A stretch of 64,000 nt of DNA, from positions 27,386,800 to 27,450,799 of the forward strand of contig OX243820.1 in NCBI GenBank assembly GCA_945859605.1, written 5' to 3'. The stretch comes from Lumbricus rubellus. Its lineage: Eukaryota; Annelida; Clitellata; Crassiclitellata; Lumbricidae. The translations under genes and the position numbers were made by a program. The notes beneath the pieces were generated by a model. That model did no database searches. It saw only the letters and a list, made by a program, of their open reading frames with translations, and was not told where the DNA came from. Each line of letters begins with the position of its first letter. Within the stretch, counting starts at the first letter, position 1. This document shows, piece after piece, positions 11,701-27,200 of this stretch.

Positions 11701-12948
11701 TGCGGTGACTTCAATGACACCCAATACCGTTGGTCTTACAATGCATCGACTCATTCCTGTGAGAGCTTCCGTTATTATGGCTGCACTCCAAGTCCCAACA
11801 CATTCACGTCTCGAGAGGCATGTCAGGACAAATGCAAGTCTTTGAAAGTCTGCGAAGTTTGTCTTGAAGATTGCTATACGTTGAAGAATAACGATGAGCC
11901 TACCAAATGTATCTGTCCAGATCCATGCAAGGTATTGTAGCCAATACGAAACTCTACTAATCATCAATATCATGATCTTTATAATCAGCAAGAAATCACG
12001 TACCTTCATTACATTGTATTCAATAACTAATTAACGTTGCATTACATTCAATCATCAACAACAGTAGGCTATCTCTCAATATTGCAACCGCAATTACTGT
12101 AACCATAGTCGATTACAATATTATTCTAGGACTTCAACTGCACTGCTGGCGAGGTTTGCAGATTAATAGACGTGAAATGTGACAAGCCACCGTGCAACGA
12201 GCAACCGAAACCGTCCTGTGTTAAGGGTAAGAAAATAATAAAGATAGGCCTATCTCTTGTCGGAAGTAAAACTGCTTTTCACATAATTACATTGCATAAA
12301 AATCTTTTTCCACAGTTCGAGTTGAGAAGATTCAGCTTTAACTGTGATAGGCTATATTGAAAACAATCTCATGAGTGGGTAAGTTATTGCGAGAGCATTA
12401 TAGATTTAGGCTAAGTTATGGCGAGGTCGCGACGAATCCATAATAATAATGATAATTAGAATAATAATAATAATATCGATGATGATGATGATGATGATGA
12501 TAATAATAATAGTGAAAATAGTAATACTAATAGTAATCATCGTTGTCAACGTCATCGTCATCGTCGTCGCCGTATCATCATCTTCATCGTCATTGTCATC
12601 GTTGTAGCCGTCGTCGTCATAATCAGCATCATCATCATCATCATCGTCGTCGTCGTCGTCATCATCATCATCATCATCACCATCATCATCATCATAGGGT
12701 CGACCAGATAAGTTGATAATTTATGCTGTCACTTGAGCGTTGTGACAGAAGGATTTCCGTCAATTAAACGAATGTTCGATTATATTATAGAAGACATAAT
12801 ATCGATTTGCATTGTAGATCCTTGTCCAAAGCCCGAGCCGTGTGACCTGAAGTGCATGAAGAGTTTCAGGAGGGATGATAACGGATGTCAGCTGTGCGAG
12901 TGCTGCGATCAATACGACCCAATAATAGTAATAAGACTTAAGAATTAA
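8751..12948 (+). CDS. Gene A: secreted antistasin/Kunitz multidomain protein
   Basis: Exons: 8751-8817 (signal peptide [18 protein letters not shown]..., cleavage expected near NAQ), 9371-9498 or 9608-9729 (alternative antistasin exons), 10181-10277 (Cys module), 11669-11931 (Kunitz plus antistasin-like half), 12130-12226 (second Cys module), 12818-12948 (final antistasin-like domain, TAA). All borders are AG/GT. Phases are 1,0,1,0,1, giving about 260 or 258 residues. The antistasin signature is C-x(4)-C-x(3)-GC-x(7-9)-DGCPxCxC. The protein is predicted extracellular. A protease-inhibitor role follows from domain families and has not been shown. The start codon is set by the signal peptide and by identity among copies. 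Confidence 0.85.
9015..9325 (+). mobile_element. LINE 3'-tail fragment in intron 1 of gene A
   Basis: Encodes fragments of the motif 'IWDDLPAALRAK' (TTTGGGATGACCTTCCTGCC...). It then ends GAGAGCGCCTCTGAATAGTC and CGCTATATAAAAGTATAAA with an ATACA-rich tail. The copy at 24660-24870, also in intron 1 of copy C, is closely similar, so the insertion may predate that duplication. Confidence 0.65.
9371..9498 (+). CDS. Gene A alternative antistasin exon 2a
   Basis: Follows acceptor TTTTAG and ends ACG|GTAAGT. Starts at codon position 2 and ends at phase 0. Encodes a Thr-rich linker, then TCKEVMCMVGCERVMG and DGCPICDCQKNC. Joining it to exon 2b would shift the frame and reach a stop within ten codons, so 2a and 2b must be alternatives. 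Confidence 0.8.
9608..9729 (+). CDS. Gene A alternative antistasin exon 2b
   Basis: Follows acceptor TTTCAG and ends GCG|GTAGAG, a weaker donor than 2a. It has the same phases as 2a and is nearly identical to exon 2 of copy C (24953-25074). A short upstream stretch (GCATCAGCAGAAAACGTGAG) is also shared with copy C, so 2a/2b arose by local exon duplication. Confidence 0.8.
10385..10475. repeat. GGACAAAAC-type degenerate repeat
   Basis: Short repeats such as GGACAAAACC and CCGGACAAACC in an intron of gene A. They recall the GGACAATTACCCCC array around the reverse transcriptase at 25738-27200. Confidence 0.6.
11235..11450. repeat. TCAC/TCAT intronic minisatellite
   Basis: Tandem TCACTCACTTATTCAC units upstream of the Kunitz exon of gene A, at the same place as in copies 0, B and C. 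The long predicted ORFs over it are repeat translation. Confidence 0.9.
11669..11931 (+). CDS. Kunitz plus antistasin-like exon of gene A
   Basis: Cys spacing 8-18-7-12-3 and FRYYGC mark a Kunitz domain. The position after the second Cys is Gly (CGDFND), which is not the basic P1 of trypsin inhibitors. The second part, VCEVCLEDC...KCICPDPC, is an antistasin-like half. Acceptor AACAG, donor GTATTG. Confidence 0.88.
12440..12700. repeat. CAT/CGT and AAT trinucleotide repeats
   Basis: Interrupted trinucleotide tracts in the last intron of gene A, equivalent to the tracts in copies 0, B, C and D. Confidence 0.9.
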
Positions 12949-14934
12949 GGCATTCAGAGGAAGGAAATCAACGATAACGTTCTTGCTATTGTAACAACTT
13001 CTATCAACCGTGTCCAAAGTTATGCACAATTTTTGTGCTTACTCAAAAGTCGATTCTTCCAAAATGCAAAGATTCATTTTTAAATTAAACTCATTTTACT
13101 CGGTAAGCAAGGTCACCAGCAAATAGATACAAGGAGGGGCACTTGTATTTCCCTCTGGGAAATTGAGATCAGTTTTCTAACTAGGCCTGCTCCTTTTATA
13201 ATATGTGTTTCGGAAATTTCTTCGCACTGAAGCACCAATGACGCTATAATGATAGATCTATGCAAAGTGGAACTCAGAAATCTACGATTTACACATCCCT
13301 ACGAAAAATAAACATGTTGTCAATTTTTCTGCCTTGTACTTTGAAGCTCTTGTTTAAATCTAACCGTGACCATAGTGCTTTGCCTTTCTTTAGGTCGCCC
13401 ATGCAAGTAGTATTGATTAGAGCCTATTTGTCCTTTTTCAGGACAGAGAGGAATGGAGGAAGCTGCCGTCGTTGCCTCTGGTCTCCGACCCTTAAGAATG
13501 AGGATGGACGGCATCATCATTATTTGATTGGAATATCGATGTGATTCAAGCTTTCAGAACTTCACAAATTATCAATAAATTACACTAATGGTTAAAAATT
13601 TGAAGTTGTGCCATAGAGATCTGAATAATCACCAGTGTTCTATACGAAATTAAGTCGGCAATAGCCATTTTGCTGCCACTGCGGAATCTAGGAAGGTCAA
13701 GGCTTAGAGAGACTTTGACAAGTAGATCTAATTCATCACGCCACGGGATATCCACGCAAAACTGACCCTTGCGATGGCCAGTTCAAAAGCATTCGTATCA
13801 CACTCATGTGATCCTCTGCTTCTAATCCTAATCGACAAATCGCGATTTTGTCTTAGATCTATTACTATTATTTCTGCTAATTTATAAATGTCTTTATTAG
13901 GCTACTGGGGCATGTGTCATAAAATAGAGTATTCCCCGTATTAATCGTATCCTCTCCCGGTGAAGAGAAGTTGAAAAAGTCACTTCCGCGTGTAGGCTAC
14001 TTATTTGTGCAAATTGACTTTCATCTGTTCTGTTTTGAACGACACTAACAGGTATGTTTATTCCTATTAGATAATTTTGTTTTTTGTTTTCTTTTGGAAC
14101 ACTTAGAACATTTAGAACACTTACGAACACATAGAGTCACTGAAACAATTCGAGTTGTCTTGCTCTGAACACCGCTTAAAATACTTAAAACAATAATTAG
14201 AGTCACTTTAAATTTTGATTACAGCATAATTTTTCAATTATAGGCTACTCTTTTCCAATAATTCGGATAGAATGGTTTAATCCCCGTATAGTATATACCG
14301 GTATATTCCATCCTGGGGGATAGATCAATTCATTCCACCCGGATAGCCTTAAAGAGGTGGGATTGATTATTCTGTGACACCGGTGACAGAAATTCTGGAC
14401 AATAATAAGAAGAGCAGTTATGGTAAGCTTATTCCTGATCTTTAGGTTTTATAAGAGAATCCAAATTAAAGCAAGTTGAAATAATTAATAGAAGTGCCTG
14501 TTGGCTTATAAATAGACCTACGAGTTGTGCAACCAACAATCATTTTACTCAGTTGATACGGTAATTAAAAAAATAGCAATTTTTATAAACACACAAAATA
14601 ATAAATGACTAAATCTGTTTAGAGTGCAATGGTGCAACTCCATTGCTAGCCTAAATGCATTGGAGTTAGAACCGGTGCACTCTGAACGAACGTAGCAAGC
14701 TTTGTCGCACGGCCCATGAACGTTGTCAGATCCTGGACATTATATTTTGTCTCTTTTCCACTTCGTGGCGGAGGTGGATGTGTAGACTGCCAGTGACCGC
14801 ACAGTAGCAATGCACGAGAAGCATAGATCTATAATATAATAGCCTACAATTACGCAAAGTCAAATGACATGTTCAAAAGAAACTTTCTTTTGACAATATC
14901 ATCAACCTTGGGTAAGGACCGTAAGGTAGTATTA
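12949..14934. other. Gene A 3' flank and intergenic DNA, no gene seen
   Basis: The first 650 bp match the 3' flanks of copies 0, C and D, with AATAAA near 13306. At 13430-13520 a piece of LINE C-terminus is likely (DRxEWRK-type reading). From about 13910 to 14100 a stretch is shared with 57390-57480 and 57678-57740 near gene F, where a small MITE has since inserted. Confidence 0.5.
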
Positions 14935-15150
14935 TGGTGGTAGAACCTGATACGCGAATCCGATCGTCGACCTGGAATGGCCTACACTTGACGCCCAGTT
15001 TCCTTTCTAGAACTCTTATCAAGCATTCCTCTGAGTCCTCTCTCATAAGAAGACGGTTTTATATGGTTGCGTTGTAGTTGGGAGCGCCTCTGAGTAGACC
15101 CATTGAAAAGGCTCTAAATAAATTCATTTAATGAATAGTGAATGAATGAA
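14935..15150 (+). mobile_element. LINE 3'-tail fragment
   Basis: TCGTCGACCTGGAATGGCCTAC is followed by GGGAGCGCCTCTGAGTAGAC, GGCTCTAAATAAATTCA and a GAATGAATG microsatellite. This is the recurring tail of this retroelement family. Confidence 0.6.
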
Positions 15151-15419
15151 TGTGACCTGGTCCGCATTGTGTACGGATCGACCCCACGAAGGATGTCACA
15201 GATGTTTCATAGAATTGAACAGAATCAGAGCAGTCAGCTCTAAGTCAGAATATCTAAAAACGATGAACTTCGACTGGAAAGGAGCATGAACGGGTAAATT
15301 ACCCCACAAAGCCGTTGAGAAGATTATACGTAAGTAAGTAAGTAAGTTTTTTCTTTATTACTCCACTTGCAAACGCACAATGGGACACAGAACATCATTA
15401 TAATACATAGAAGTAATAA

Positions 15420-15984
15420 TCTATATATATATAAAAATCTAACCGCGTTTGGCACCTCTTCAAAGATCTCCAAACTTTCTTCATTGATTGCTTTCGAAAC
15501 TTCACCACAACGTTTAGTTCCAACACGGCCGGGTTTGCAGAATGCTTTTTGGGAAAAAGCGCAATGTTTTAAACAAAAAAGCAACTTTGCAAAATCTACC
15601 GTTTTCAACACATACGCCAGTTGATAAGTGTGTTCCGTTTGTGTAGCGCATTTCAACACATTCGATTGCGGCCTAAAAAAAGCAAAATTTGCAAATTCTA
15701 CCGTTTTCAACACATAGGCCTACGCCTATCGATAAGCGTTGCCTTTCAATTCGTGCGCGTTTCAAATGGTGGTTCAATTGTGGGGAGGGGGAGGGGGAGG
15801 GGGAGGGGGAGGGGGAGGGGGAGGGGGGGGGGGGGGGAGAGGGGGGGGGGGAGGGGGGGGGGGAGGGGGGGGGGGAGGGGGAGGGGGGGGGGGGGGGGGG
15901 GGGGGGGGGAGGGGGAGGGGGAGGGGGAGGGGAAGGGGAGGACGGTCTTTTCTGCCACAGCAACGCGTGGCCGGGTTCAGCTAG
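15420..15984 (+). mobile_element. Helitron-like non-autonomous element
   Basis: Begins A|TCTATATATATATAAAA, a typical Helitron 5' end, and ends GCGTGGCCGGGTTCAG-CTAG|T with insertion between A and T and no target duplication. It encloses a long G-rich array. No Rep/helicase coding was found. The 3' hairpin is weak in this copy, so the class is likely but not certain. Confidence 0.6.
15780..15942. repeat. GGGGGA polypurine array
   Basis: Tandem GGGGGA and longer G runs on the plus strand (poly-Gly/Glu or poly-Pro in translation). It is a candidate G-quadruplex or triplex former. The ORFs over it are not genes. Confidence 0.95.
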
Positions 15985-16952
15985 TATGTAATAAAAACGT
16001 GCAAATTAAAAATCACAAGTTAAATTAAAATATAACTACTAAACTATTATCGTCAAATTAATAAGTTAACTATATAGCATTCTCGTGATAAATCCATTAC
16101 CAATCAAAGAATCACATCGTGGTATCTCTAGATTATGTGATCGGGGCCTAAGAGAGTAACCAGTTAGCATACAAACGCCTGAAGACTATGCTATTCGTTA
16201 GCGGCAGTGCTAACTAGGGTCGGGAGCGCTACTGAATCTGTGAGCGGCGCTATATAAATGTTCAATTACAATTACAATTACAATTACACGTTCAGGTGGA
16301 AGAAGATAATGGAGGACATGCACAGGGTCACAAAGGATAGAAGAAAAGAGGGATACATCTGCCTTAGAACATAACATGTCAAAAGTAGTAGTGTTTGTGG
16401 GCAAAAAACCTTGGCGTATCAACTTTCTAATGATAGCAGACAGATTATGCTCCCGACTTGAGCAAATCCCAAAAATGGGGGCAAAAAGTTCCCGTATACG
16501 ACGGTAGTAGCTCGAACAGCGTTAAACAAAAATAATGCAGACCATGGGCGACCAAACCCAGGCACGTACAGGGTGGACAAAAAATAAGTGGCCCTTTAGA
16601 GGTGCTCTGTAAGTGTTCGAAATAAATGAATGATCCATTCTCATTGAATGCGATTGTCTATAAGATACTTTAAAATATAATTACTGCAGCATTTCCGATA
16701 CTTAGTGACGTACACTGTTACGCGTTGGCCTATAAGCTTACGTAAAATCAGAATGTTGCACGGCCTATCGATATTGCCAACATGAACCTAAGAATTCGTG
16801 TGATTTTTGACCGAAAGATTAAAAAAGATCATCAAATTGTTCAGTAGCGAAATTGGTACATTTCTTGCAAATGTTTTTAGCAAATAACTAAGAAAAAAGC
16901 AGTCAGAAAATTTGTCGATGAAGATGTCGTCGGCCGTCCGCCCAAAACAGTG
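15985..16952. other. Intergenic, mobile-element scraps only
   Basis: Includes a LINE tail at 16200-16290 (GGTCGGGAGCGCTACTGAAT...GGCGCTATATAAATG then AATTAC repeats). A mariner-like start lies near 16570 (ACAGGGTGGACAAAAAATAAGTGGCCC). A short reading near 16784 (MNLRIRVIFDRK) could be a transposase start. No right end was found. Confidence 0.45.
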
Positions 16953-17033
16953 CTCTGCTAATTTAAAATTGATTTACATAGTTTCCTAATTAGATCATGT
17001 AAATTAAAATCGATGGAAAACGCTGCTATAAAG
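16953..17033 (+). promoter_or_regulatory. Promoter of gene B: shortened block plus TATA box
   Basis: TGCTAATTTAAAATTGATTT, CTAATTAGATCATGTAAATT and AATCGAT are followed by AACGCTGC-TATAAAG (17027-17033). The segment between the ATCGAT and the TATA box (TTGCAAAACTGCACAGATTG in other copies) is missing. Confidence 0.65.
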
Positions 17034-17248
17034 CAATACGGGAGTAATTGTTGGTGGCATTTGGTGAGTTGATTGTTTGGTTTGTAGTTTGGAATAGATG
17101 TTTGTATGGTGTCTCTTTGACTTCATATTTTTACTGGTTGACGTTACCCTTTACGTGGCTTATTGTTTGAATGGATATGCAATAGAATATCTGATATGTT
17201 GATATAATAAGCCATTTCACAGTGTCTGTACTAATGTGTTTAGTATTA

Positions 17249-17414
17249 CTTACTTAGACTTAGTCCTTCCTGTGCATGTCTGCACACCGGGCGACGCATC
17301 TCCTCCACTCGTCTCTATCCATCGCCAGTTCTTCCGCTTCCTCCCATGTCAGCTCCAGGCATCTTAGGTCGCTTCTAATTGTTTCTGGCCAGTTCTTCCT
17401 TGGCTTTCCTCGCA
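17249..17414 (-). pseudogene. LINE C-terminus fragment (minus) in the 5' region of gene B
   Basis: The minus strand reads RGKPRKNWPETIRSDLRCLE and continues through EEAEELAMDR and WRRCVARCADMHRKD to a stop. This is the typical end of a non-LTR retrotransposon ORF2, followed by an AAGTAAGTAAG tail. It lies in the presumed 5' UTR intron of gene B. Confidence 0.75.
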
Positions 17415-17542
17415 TATTCTTATCATATCATATTCTTGGTGTTTAGTATAATTATATACAATTGTGTTGCTTACAACAGTTCGTCATCTAAACACTAAAC
17501 AATCGATCAACTGCGTTTCAAGGAAAATCAGAGGAGGTCAAC

Positions 17543-21886
<4,344 letters not shown>

Positions 21887-23812
21887 CACCCGAGATTTAG
21901 GAGTTCGCGATCCCAAAATATTGCCTTTTTCCGAATAATTTTGAACATTTAAATTTGAATCCTAGAGTTAACGCAGTAAATAAGACGCCATTATTTTGTT
22001 TTCGCCGATCGATTTTCAACGAACCCATACATTTATGATGTCATCACTTCTTGACTTCATTTTTCGACGAGGGCCAAATCTTATAACGCGGGGTTTAGCA
22101 AAATAATAATAAAAGCACTGCTAATATGAACGGTTGATCGCAGGTTTGGACAAGACAATAACAATTATTATAGATATCGATTAGCCTACAATCGGTAGTT
22201 AGACCCTAATATCTTACCCAGTTGTAAAAGTGTGAAAAAGAAGTGCCTGGACGCCCCTTACCTTTCCAAAAGAAGTGCCACGGACCCCTCTTACATTTTC
22301 AGGTGTGCTGGTCAAATAAGTGACAGGTTGGCATAGAGATTTGAAAATAAGTGCCAGGATGCCGTCCATGACCGTCCTGCCACACTTTAAAGCCCTGATC
22401 CTACCGTGTCGTCGTACGTTGGCTATCTGGACATTATTTATGGCGGGACGGGTTTAGGCAAAACAGAAAAAAGGAAACCTCGGCCGCCCCGGAGCGGTGG
22501 CCCCCTCCCCCTCTCCCTCCCTTTCCCCTCCCCCTCTCCTTCCCCCTCCGTCCCGCTCCTTCCGCTCCCCCTCCCCTTCCTTTCCCCCTCCGTCCCGCTC
22601 CCTCCGCTTTTTTTCTCCCTCAACCAAGAATGTTGAAAGGCCGCAAAATAATTATGCGAATCGCTTATGACGTCACGGCACGCGACCTCATTCATGTTTC
22701 GCCTGCATGGTCGCAGTCACTGTCAAGGCGTTTCTGAAATCTGGCAACGTGCAGTTTTGTTGAATTTGAAAATGGCGGTCGATCGGAATGCAAAGTTCAT
22801 TTTTTGTGGAAAATATTGCGTTTATTCGGAGAAAAAAAAGTTGGAAACTCTCTCATTGGAATGGAAGGTTTTGTTAAATTTTCAAAACAATCTGTGCGGT
22901 ACTTTTCGAGAACACTGGCAACAAACTATTGGAAAGTTTCATTTTTATTTATATAGATTACTGCAAAGGCTGAACTCTTTTTTAAACACAAAGTGAATAT
23001 TGCTGTGAATATGCCTATTTATAGAATTTAACTTCTTTTGTAAACGTTGTTTTACTTTCCCGGTATTAAGTGTCGCGGGATTAAATGTCGCCGGGATGAA
23101 GTGTCGCGGGATTAAATCGGCGCGGGATTAAGTGTCGCGGGATTAAATGGTCGCGGGATTAAGTGTCGCGGGATTAAATGGTCGCGGGATTAAGTGTCGC
23201 GGGATTAAATGTCCGGTACTAACTGTCGCGGTATTAAGTGTCGCGGGATTAAGTGTCATGGAACCATTTACTTTATTCGTAATCTCACTTTCTCGGCGCT
23301 GAAGCAATCCGGATCACTATTAGTACATGGAAGATTACCATATGGACAATGTGCAATGTGTTGTGCACTATACTATGCAATGCAATATGCAAACACCAAG
23401 GTAGGCCTACAGCAAGAAAAATATGCGGGAGGGAGAATGAGTAGCCTACTACAGCATAGTCTCCTCAGAATGAGATCCCCCAGAAAAATTGACAAAAAAG
23501 ACACAACAAAATTTGTCAGCTGCTGTTAGCATCCACATTTATTGCAGTGATAAGAAACCTTAAGTACAATTATTTACTATTAGGCCTATATCATGATTTA
23601 AGAAAGAGATGATACACTAAAAGCAAAGGCAACACTAAGTCTTTGAAATCTGGATGAACGATTATAAATCTACGGTATTATGTACAGAAAGACTAAAAAC
23701 GTCATCAGACAAAACATGAAACGGAAAACACCTTACCCTGTTAGAGGCGACCGAACTGTAGGCTAGTTTATCATCCCCACCTAGGTCTACAATAATATTA
23801 TATCGTGCTCTG
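21887..23812. other. Intergenic between B and C, no gene supported
   Basis: Contains a CCCCTCCC pyrimidine tract at 22500-22615 and a 109-codon ORF at 22667-22996 with no recognisable domain. A further small ORF near 23209-23529 overlaps a repeat. A CRE palindrome, ATGACGTCAC, lies near 22668. Confidence 0.5.
23065..23262. repeat. GTGTCGCGGGATTAA minisatellite
   Basis: About 12 copies of a 15-16 bp unit alternating GTGTCGCGGGATTAA and ATGGTCGCGGGATTAA. There are no spacers, so this is a tandem array rather than an interspersed one. Confidence 0.9.
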
Positions 23813-23915
23813 CTAATTTAAAATTTATTTGCATGGTTTCTCAATTAGATCTCGTAAATTGCAATCGATAGATTAAAATTACAAAACAGCACAGATTGTT
23901 CAGCTGTTATCAAAC
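23813..23915 (+). promoter_or_regulatory. Promoter of gene C, degenerate
   Basis: The upstream block is kept (CTCAATTAGATCTCGTAAATT, GCAATCGATAGATT, GCACAGATTGTT). The TATA position reads TTATCAAAC (23907-23915) where A, E and F have CTATAAAAC. Downstream, the UTR donor position reads GGACAG|CT and the UTR acceptor position reads TTTCAACAT, against CAACAG in other copies. Confidence 0.6.
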
Positions 23916-24224
23916 AAAATGGAGTAATTGCTGTTGGGTGGCATTTGGTGAGTAGGAAGTTTAGTTCGTTAGTGAGCTGTTTGATTGGCGGACAGCTAGA
24001 CTCTTTTTATGTGGCTGTTGTCTGAACGGATAATAATGTGATCAAATCACTAATACTGACATAGGTTGATCATAGTAACGGCTATTTCACAGACTGCATG
24101 TCTATATTAAATGTTTAGTTATAATTATCATTTGAGCTGCTTTCAACATCTCGTCGTCTAAACACTGAAGATCGATCAACCGCTTCTCAACAAAACTACA
24201 AGAGGAAATCTAGAGGAAGGGAAG

Positions 24225-27200
24225 ATGAAACCGACAGAGTTTTTACCTCCCGTGATCACTCTCGTGGTCATTCAAATGGTCAACTCGCAAGGTCAGTGAT
24301 CGAACATAATGTTGAGGTAACTATGTGACATTTTTGCATAGACAGGGTGGGCCATAAAAAGACCTCTATGGTGTTTTTGCCATTATCTGGGCCAGAAGTG
24401 ACAATGTCAAATTAAATTTTACAGGCTTAATGACAATTCATATTTACACCTGATGGCCGGATTTCATCAAACAGAACAAGAGTTACAGTATATCTCTTTT
24501 AGTGATCCCACCCACTGTTTTTTGACGATTAAAATGGCCAAATAAATTTAGACGATTCAAATATTTCCATATAATCATTATTATTGTCTAGAATAGTTCT
24601 AAGCATTGTATCAATTGTCATGGCGATGGAGCATACAATTTCGATTGATCTTTTATTCCCAGGACTAGAACTGCTCTTACCCATCACCACCATTCCATTT
24701 GGAATGACCTTTCTTCCGCACTACGGGCTAAAGTAATGACTCGTTTTTCCTTATCAGTCTCTCCTTCTTTTAAAACACTTCTCCCCACAGTTTTTCTTGC
24801 ACCTCTGAATAGTCGTACTTCGAGAAGCGCTATATAAATGTATAAATACAATACAAAATACAATACACACGCCGAGTTCAATTGCTGATCGTAACTGGCA
24901 TCAGCAGAAAACGTGAGCAACAGATGACTGTGGATGATGATCTTGGTTTCAGGAACGTCTAATTCAACAACCGTTGCAACACCGACTTGCAAGGAAGTGA
25001 CGTGTATGGATGGATGTGAACGGGTCTTGGGTTTTGATGGATGTCCATTCTGCCATTGTCAGAAGAACTGCACGGTAGGTAACACTTGTAATGTGATGCA
25101 ATGCAAATAGTAATTTCTATAGCGCCGCTCACAGCCGAGGTCATTCAGTAGTGCTCCCAGTGCGATAACCCCTAGAAAAATTGGTCTCAGGAATAGACAG
25201 AGATGTAGACAACGATTCTGAAAGTAGAGTCCCACGCAGAGTGAAGGTAAGAGAATTCCAATAGGAGGGTCCAATGATGGTAAAGGATCGAGTTTGAGCA
25301 ATAGTGATCCTAGCTCGTGGAACAAGCAAGTCAGCCCTGTCCAGAGAACGAAGAGGTCGATGAGAAGATGCAGAAAGAAGAGAACGAATGAGATTAACTG
25401 AGATATTTCGGTGCAAGACCCAGTTTGGATTTGAGTACCCGTAGCCTACCAGAGAAAGGACTTTATATTGAATGCGGGCAGACAGTCATACCATGGCCAG
25501 TGGCCACCATCATTATGATCATTGCCTCTACGATCACCTCCGAAACGTCAGCTGGAACAGCCATAAAGCAACCACTACGTCAACCATACGCACATCTCAA
25601 CATCGACTTCATATTGGTTAGACACCACTGGTGTCGTAACCACTCCGGCTACCTCCCCTACTTTCGCTACCACCTACAAAGGAGACACAATTGAAATGAC
25701 CTAATCCCTGACCCATCTCAACTTCTGGTTGTTTCGGTGACAGGATAATTACCCCCGGACAATTACACCCCCGACAATTACCTCTGGACAATTACCCCAG
25801 GACAATTACCCTCCGGACAGCTACCCCGTGCCAATTACCCCCGGACAACTTCTTCTTTCTCTCTTCCGTCAGTCATGCGACGACGATGAGGCTTTCACAT
25901 GACTTCTCCAGACTTGTCTATTTCTGATGAGATCCTTTGCTCTTGGTATACCGATATCCATCATCTTCAGATCCTCTCTGACATTGTCCATCCAAGTCTT
26001 TGGTTGTCTTCCTCTGCTTCTCTCTCCTTCTATATGCCCATGCAGGGCCGCGAGTGGTAGTCTTTTTCCCTCCATGCGCTCCACATGACCGAACCATCTG
26101 AGCCGTCTTTTCCTGATTTTTTCCACTACCGTTTCTTCTGCGCCCAGCTCCTCTCTTGTCTTCTCGTTCCTGATTCTCTCTCTCTTGCTCCTGCCCTTGA
26201 TTCTCCTCAGCCAACCCATTTCAGCCACCAGCAATCTTCTCTCGTCTTCTCTACGCAGACACCAGCACTCTGAACCATACAGCAGTACTGGTACCACTAA
26301 GGTTCCATAGAGTTTCATCTTGGTTGTGATTGAGATGCTCTTTGTCCTCCACATTTTGCCAAGTGTACCAAATACCGCACATGCTAGGCCGATCCTTCTC
26401 TTGATGTCGTCCGTACATTTTCCATCCTCTGTTATTAGCCCTCCTAAGTATACAAACTTCGTGACCTGCTCCAGTATCCTGCCGTCTAAAGTCACTTTCA
26501 GCTCCTTGTGTTGTTTTCCTATTATCATTGTTTTTGTTTTTTCCGCGTTTATCTTCAATCCCATTCTCCTGCTACTATCGTCCACCGTGTCCGTTAATTC
26601 CTGTAACTTTTGTTGAGAGTTGGCTATTATGTCAATATCGTCGGCAAACCGTAGGTTGTTCACTAGGCGTCCATTTAGATTTACTCCTTCTTCTTCATCT
26701 CGCATTGCGAGTCCTATCACCGCCTCTAGGATCATGTTGAATAAATCTGCCGATATCCCACACCCTTGCCTCACCCCCACTGTGATTCTAAACCATTCTG
26801 TAAGCTCTCTATCAACTCGAACTGCACTCATGGACTTACTGTACAGATCCTCTATTAGTTGTACCAGCTCCTCTGGTATTCCATAGTATCTTAATACCTG
26901 CCATAATCCTTCCTGCCACACACTATCGAACGCTTGTTTGTAATCTATGAAGTTGTTGTATAACGTTCTGTTCCGCTCCATATATTTCTCTGCTAGTTGT
27001 CTTATCACGAACAGCTGGTCAATCGTGCCCCTTCCCTTCCTAAATCCTGCTTGCTCTTCACTCATCACTTCCTCCACATACCTCTTCAGTCGCTGCTGCA
27101 GTATCTTTGTGTAGACCTTTCGAGGAACAACGGACAACTACCCCGTACCAATTACCCCCGGGATAATTACCCCTCGTGCCAATTACCCCCCTCCCCGATC

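Noticed and set aside
11669..11931. Kunitz exon as a venom-type toxin
   Set aside because: Nothing in sequence supports a toxin role; multi-domain secreted context fits an inhibitor-like family better.
15621..16028. Gly/Arg/Pro-rich ORFs in three frames
   Set aside because: Readings of the GGGGGA array inside a Helitron-like element.
22667..22996. 109-codon ORF as a gene
   Set aside because: No recognisable motif, no splice context, no paralogue in the window.
23065..23262. CRISPR-like regular repeat
   Set aside because: Head-to-tail repeats with no unique spacers, in clearly eukaryotic DNA.
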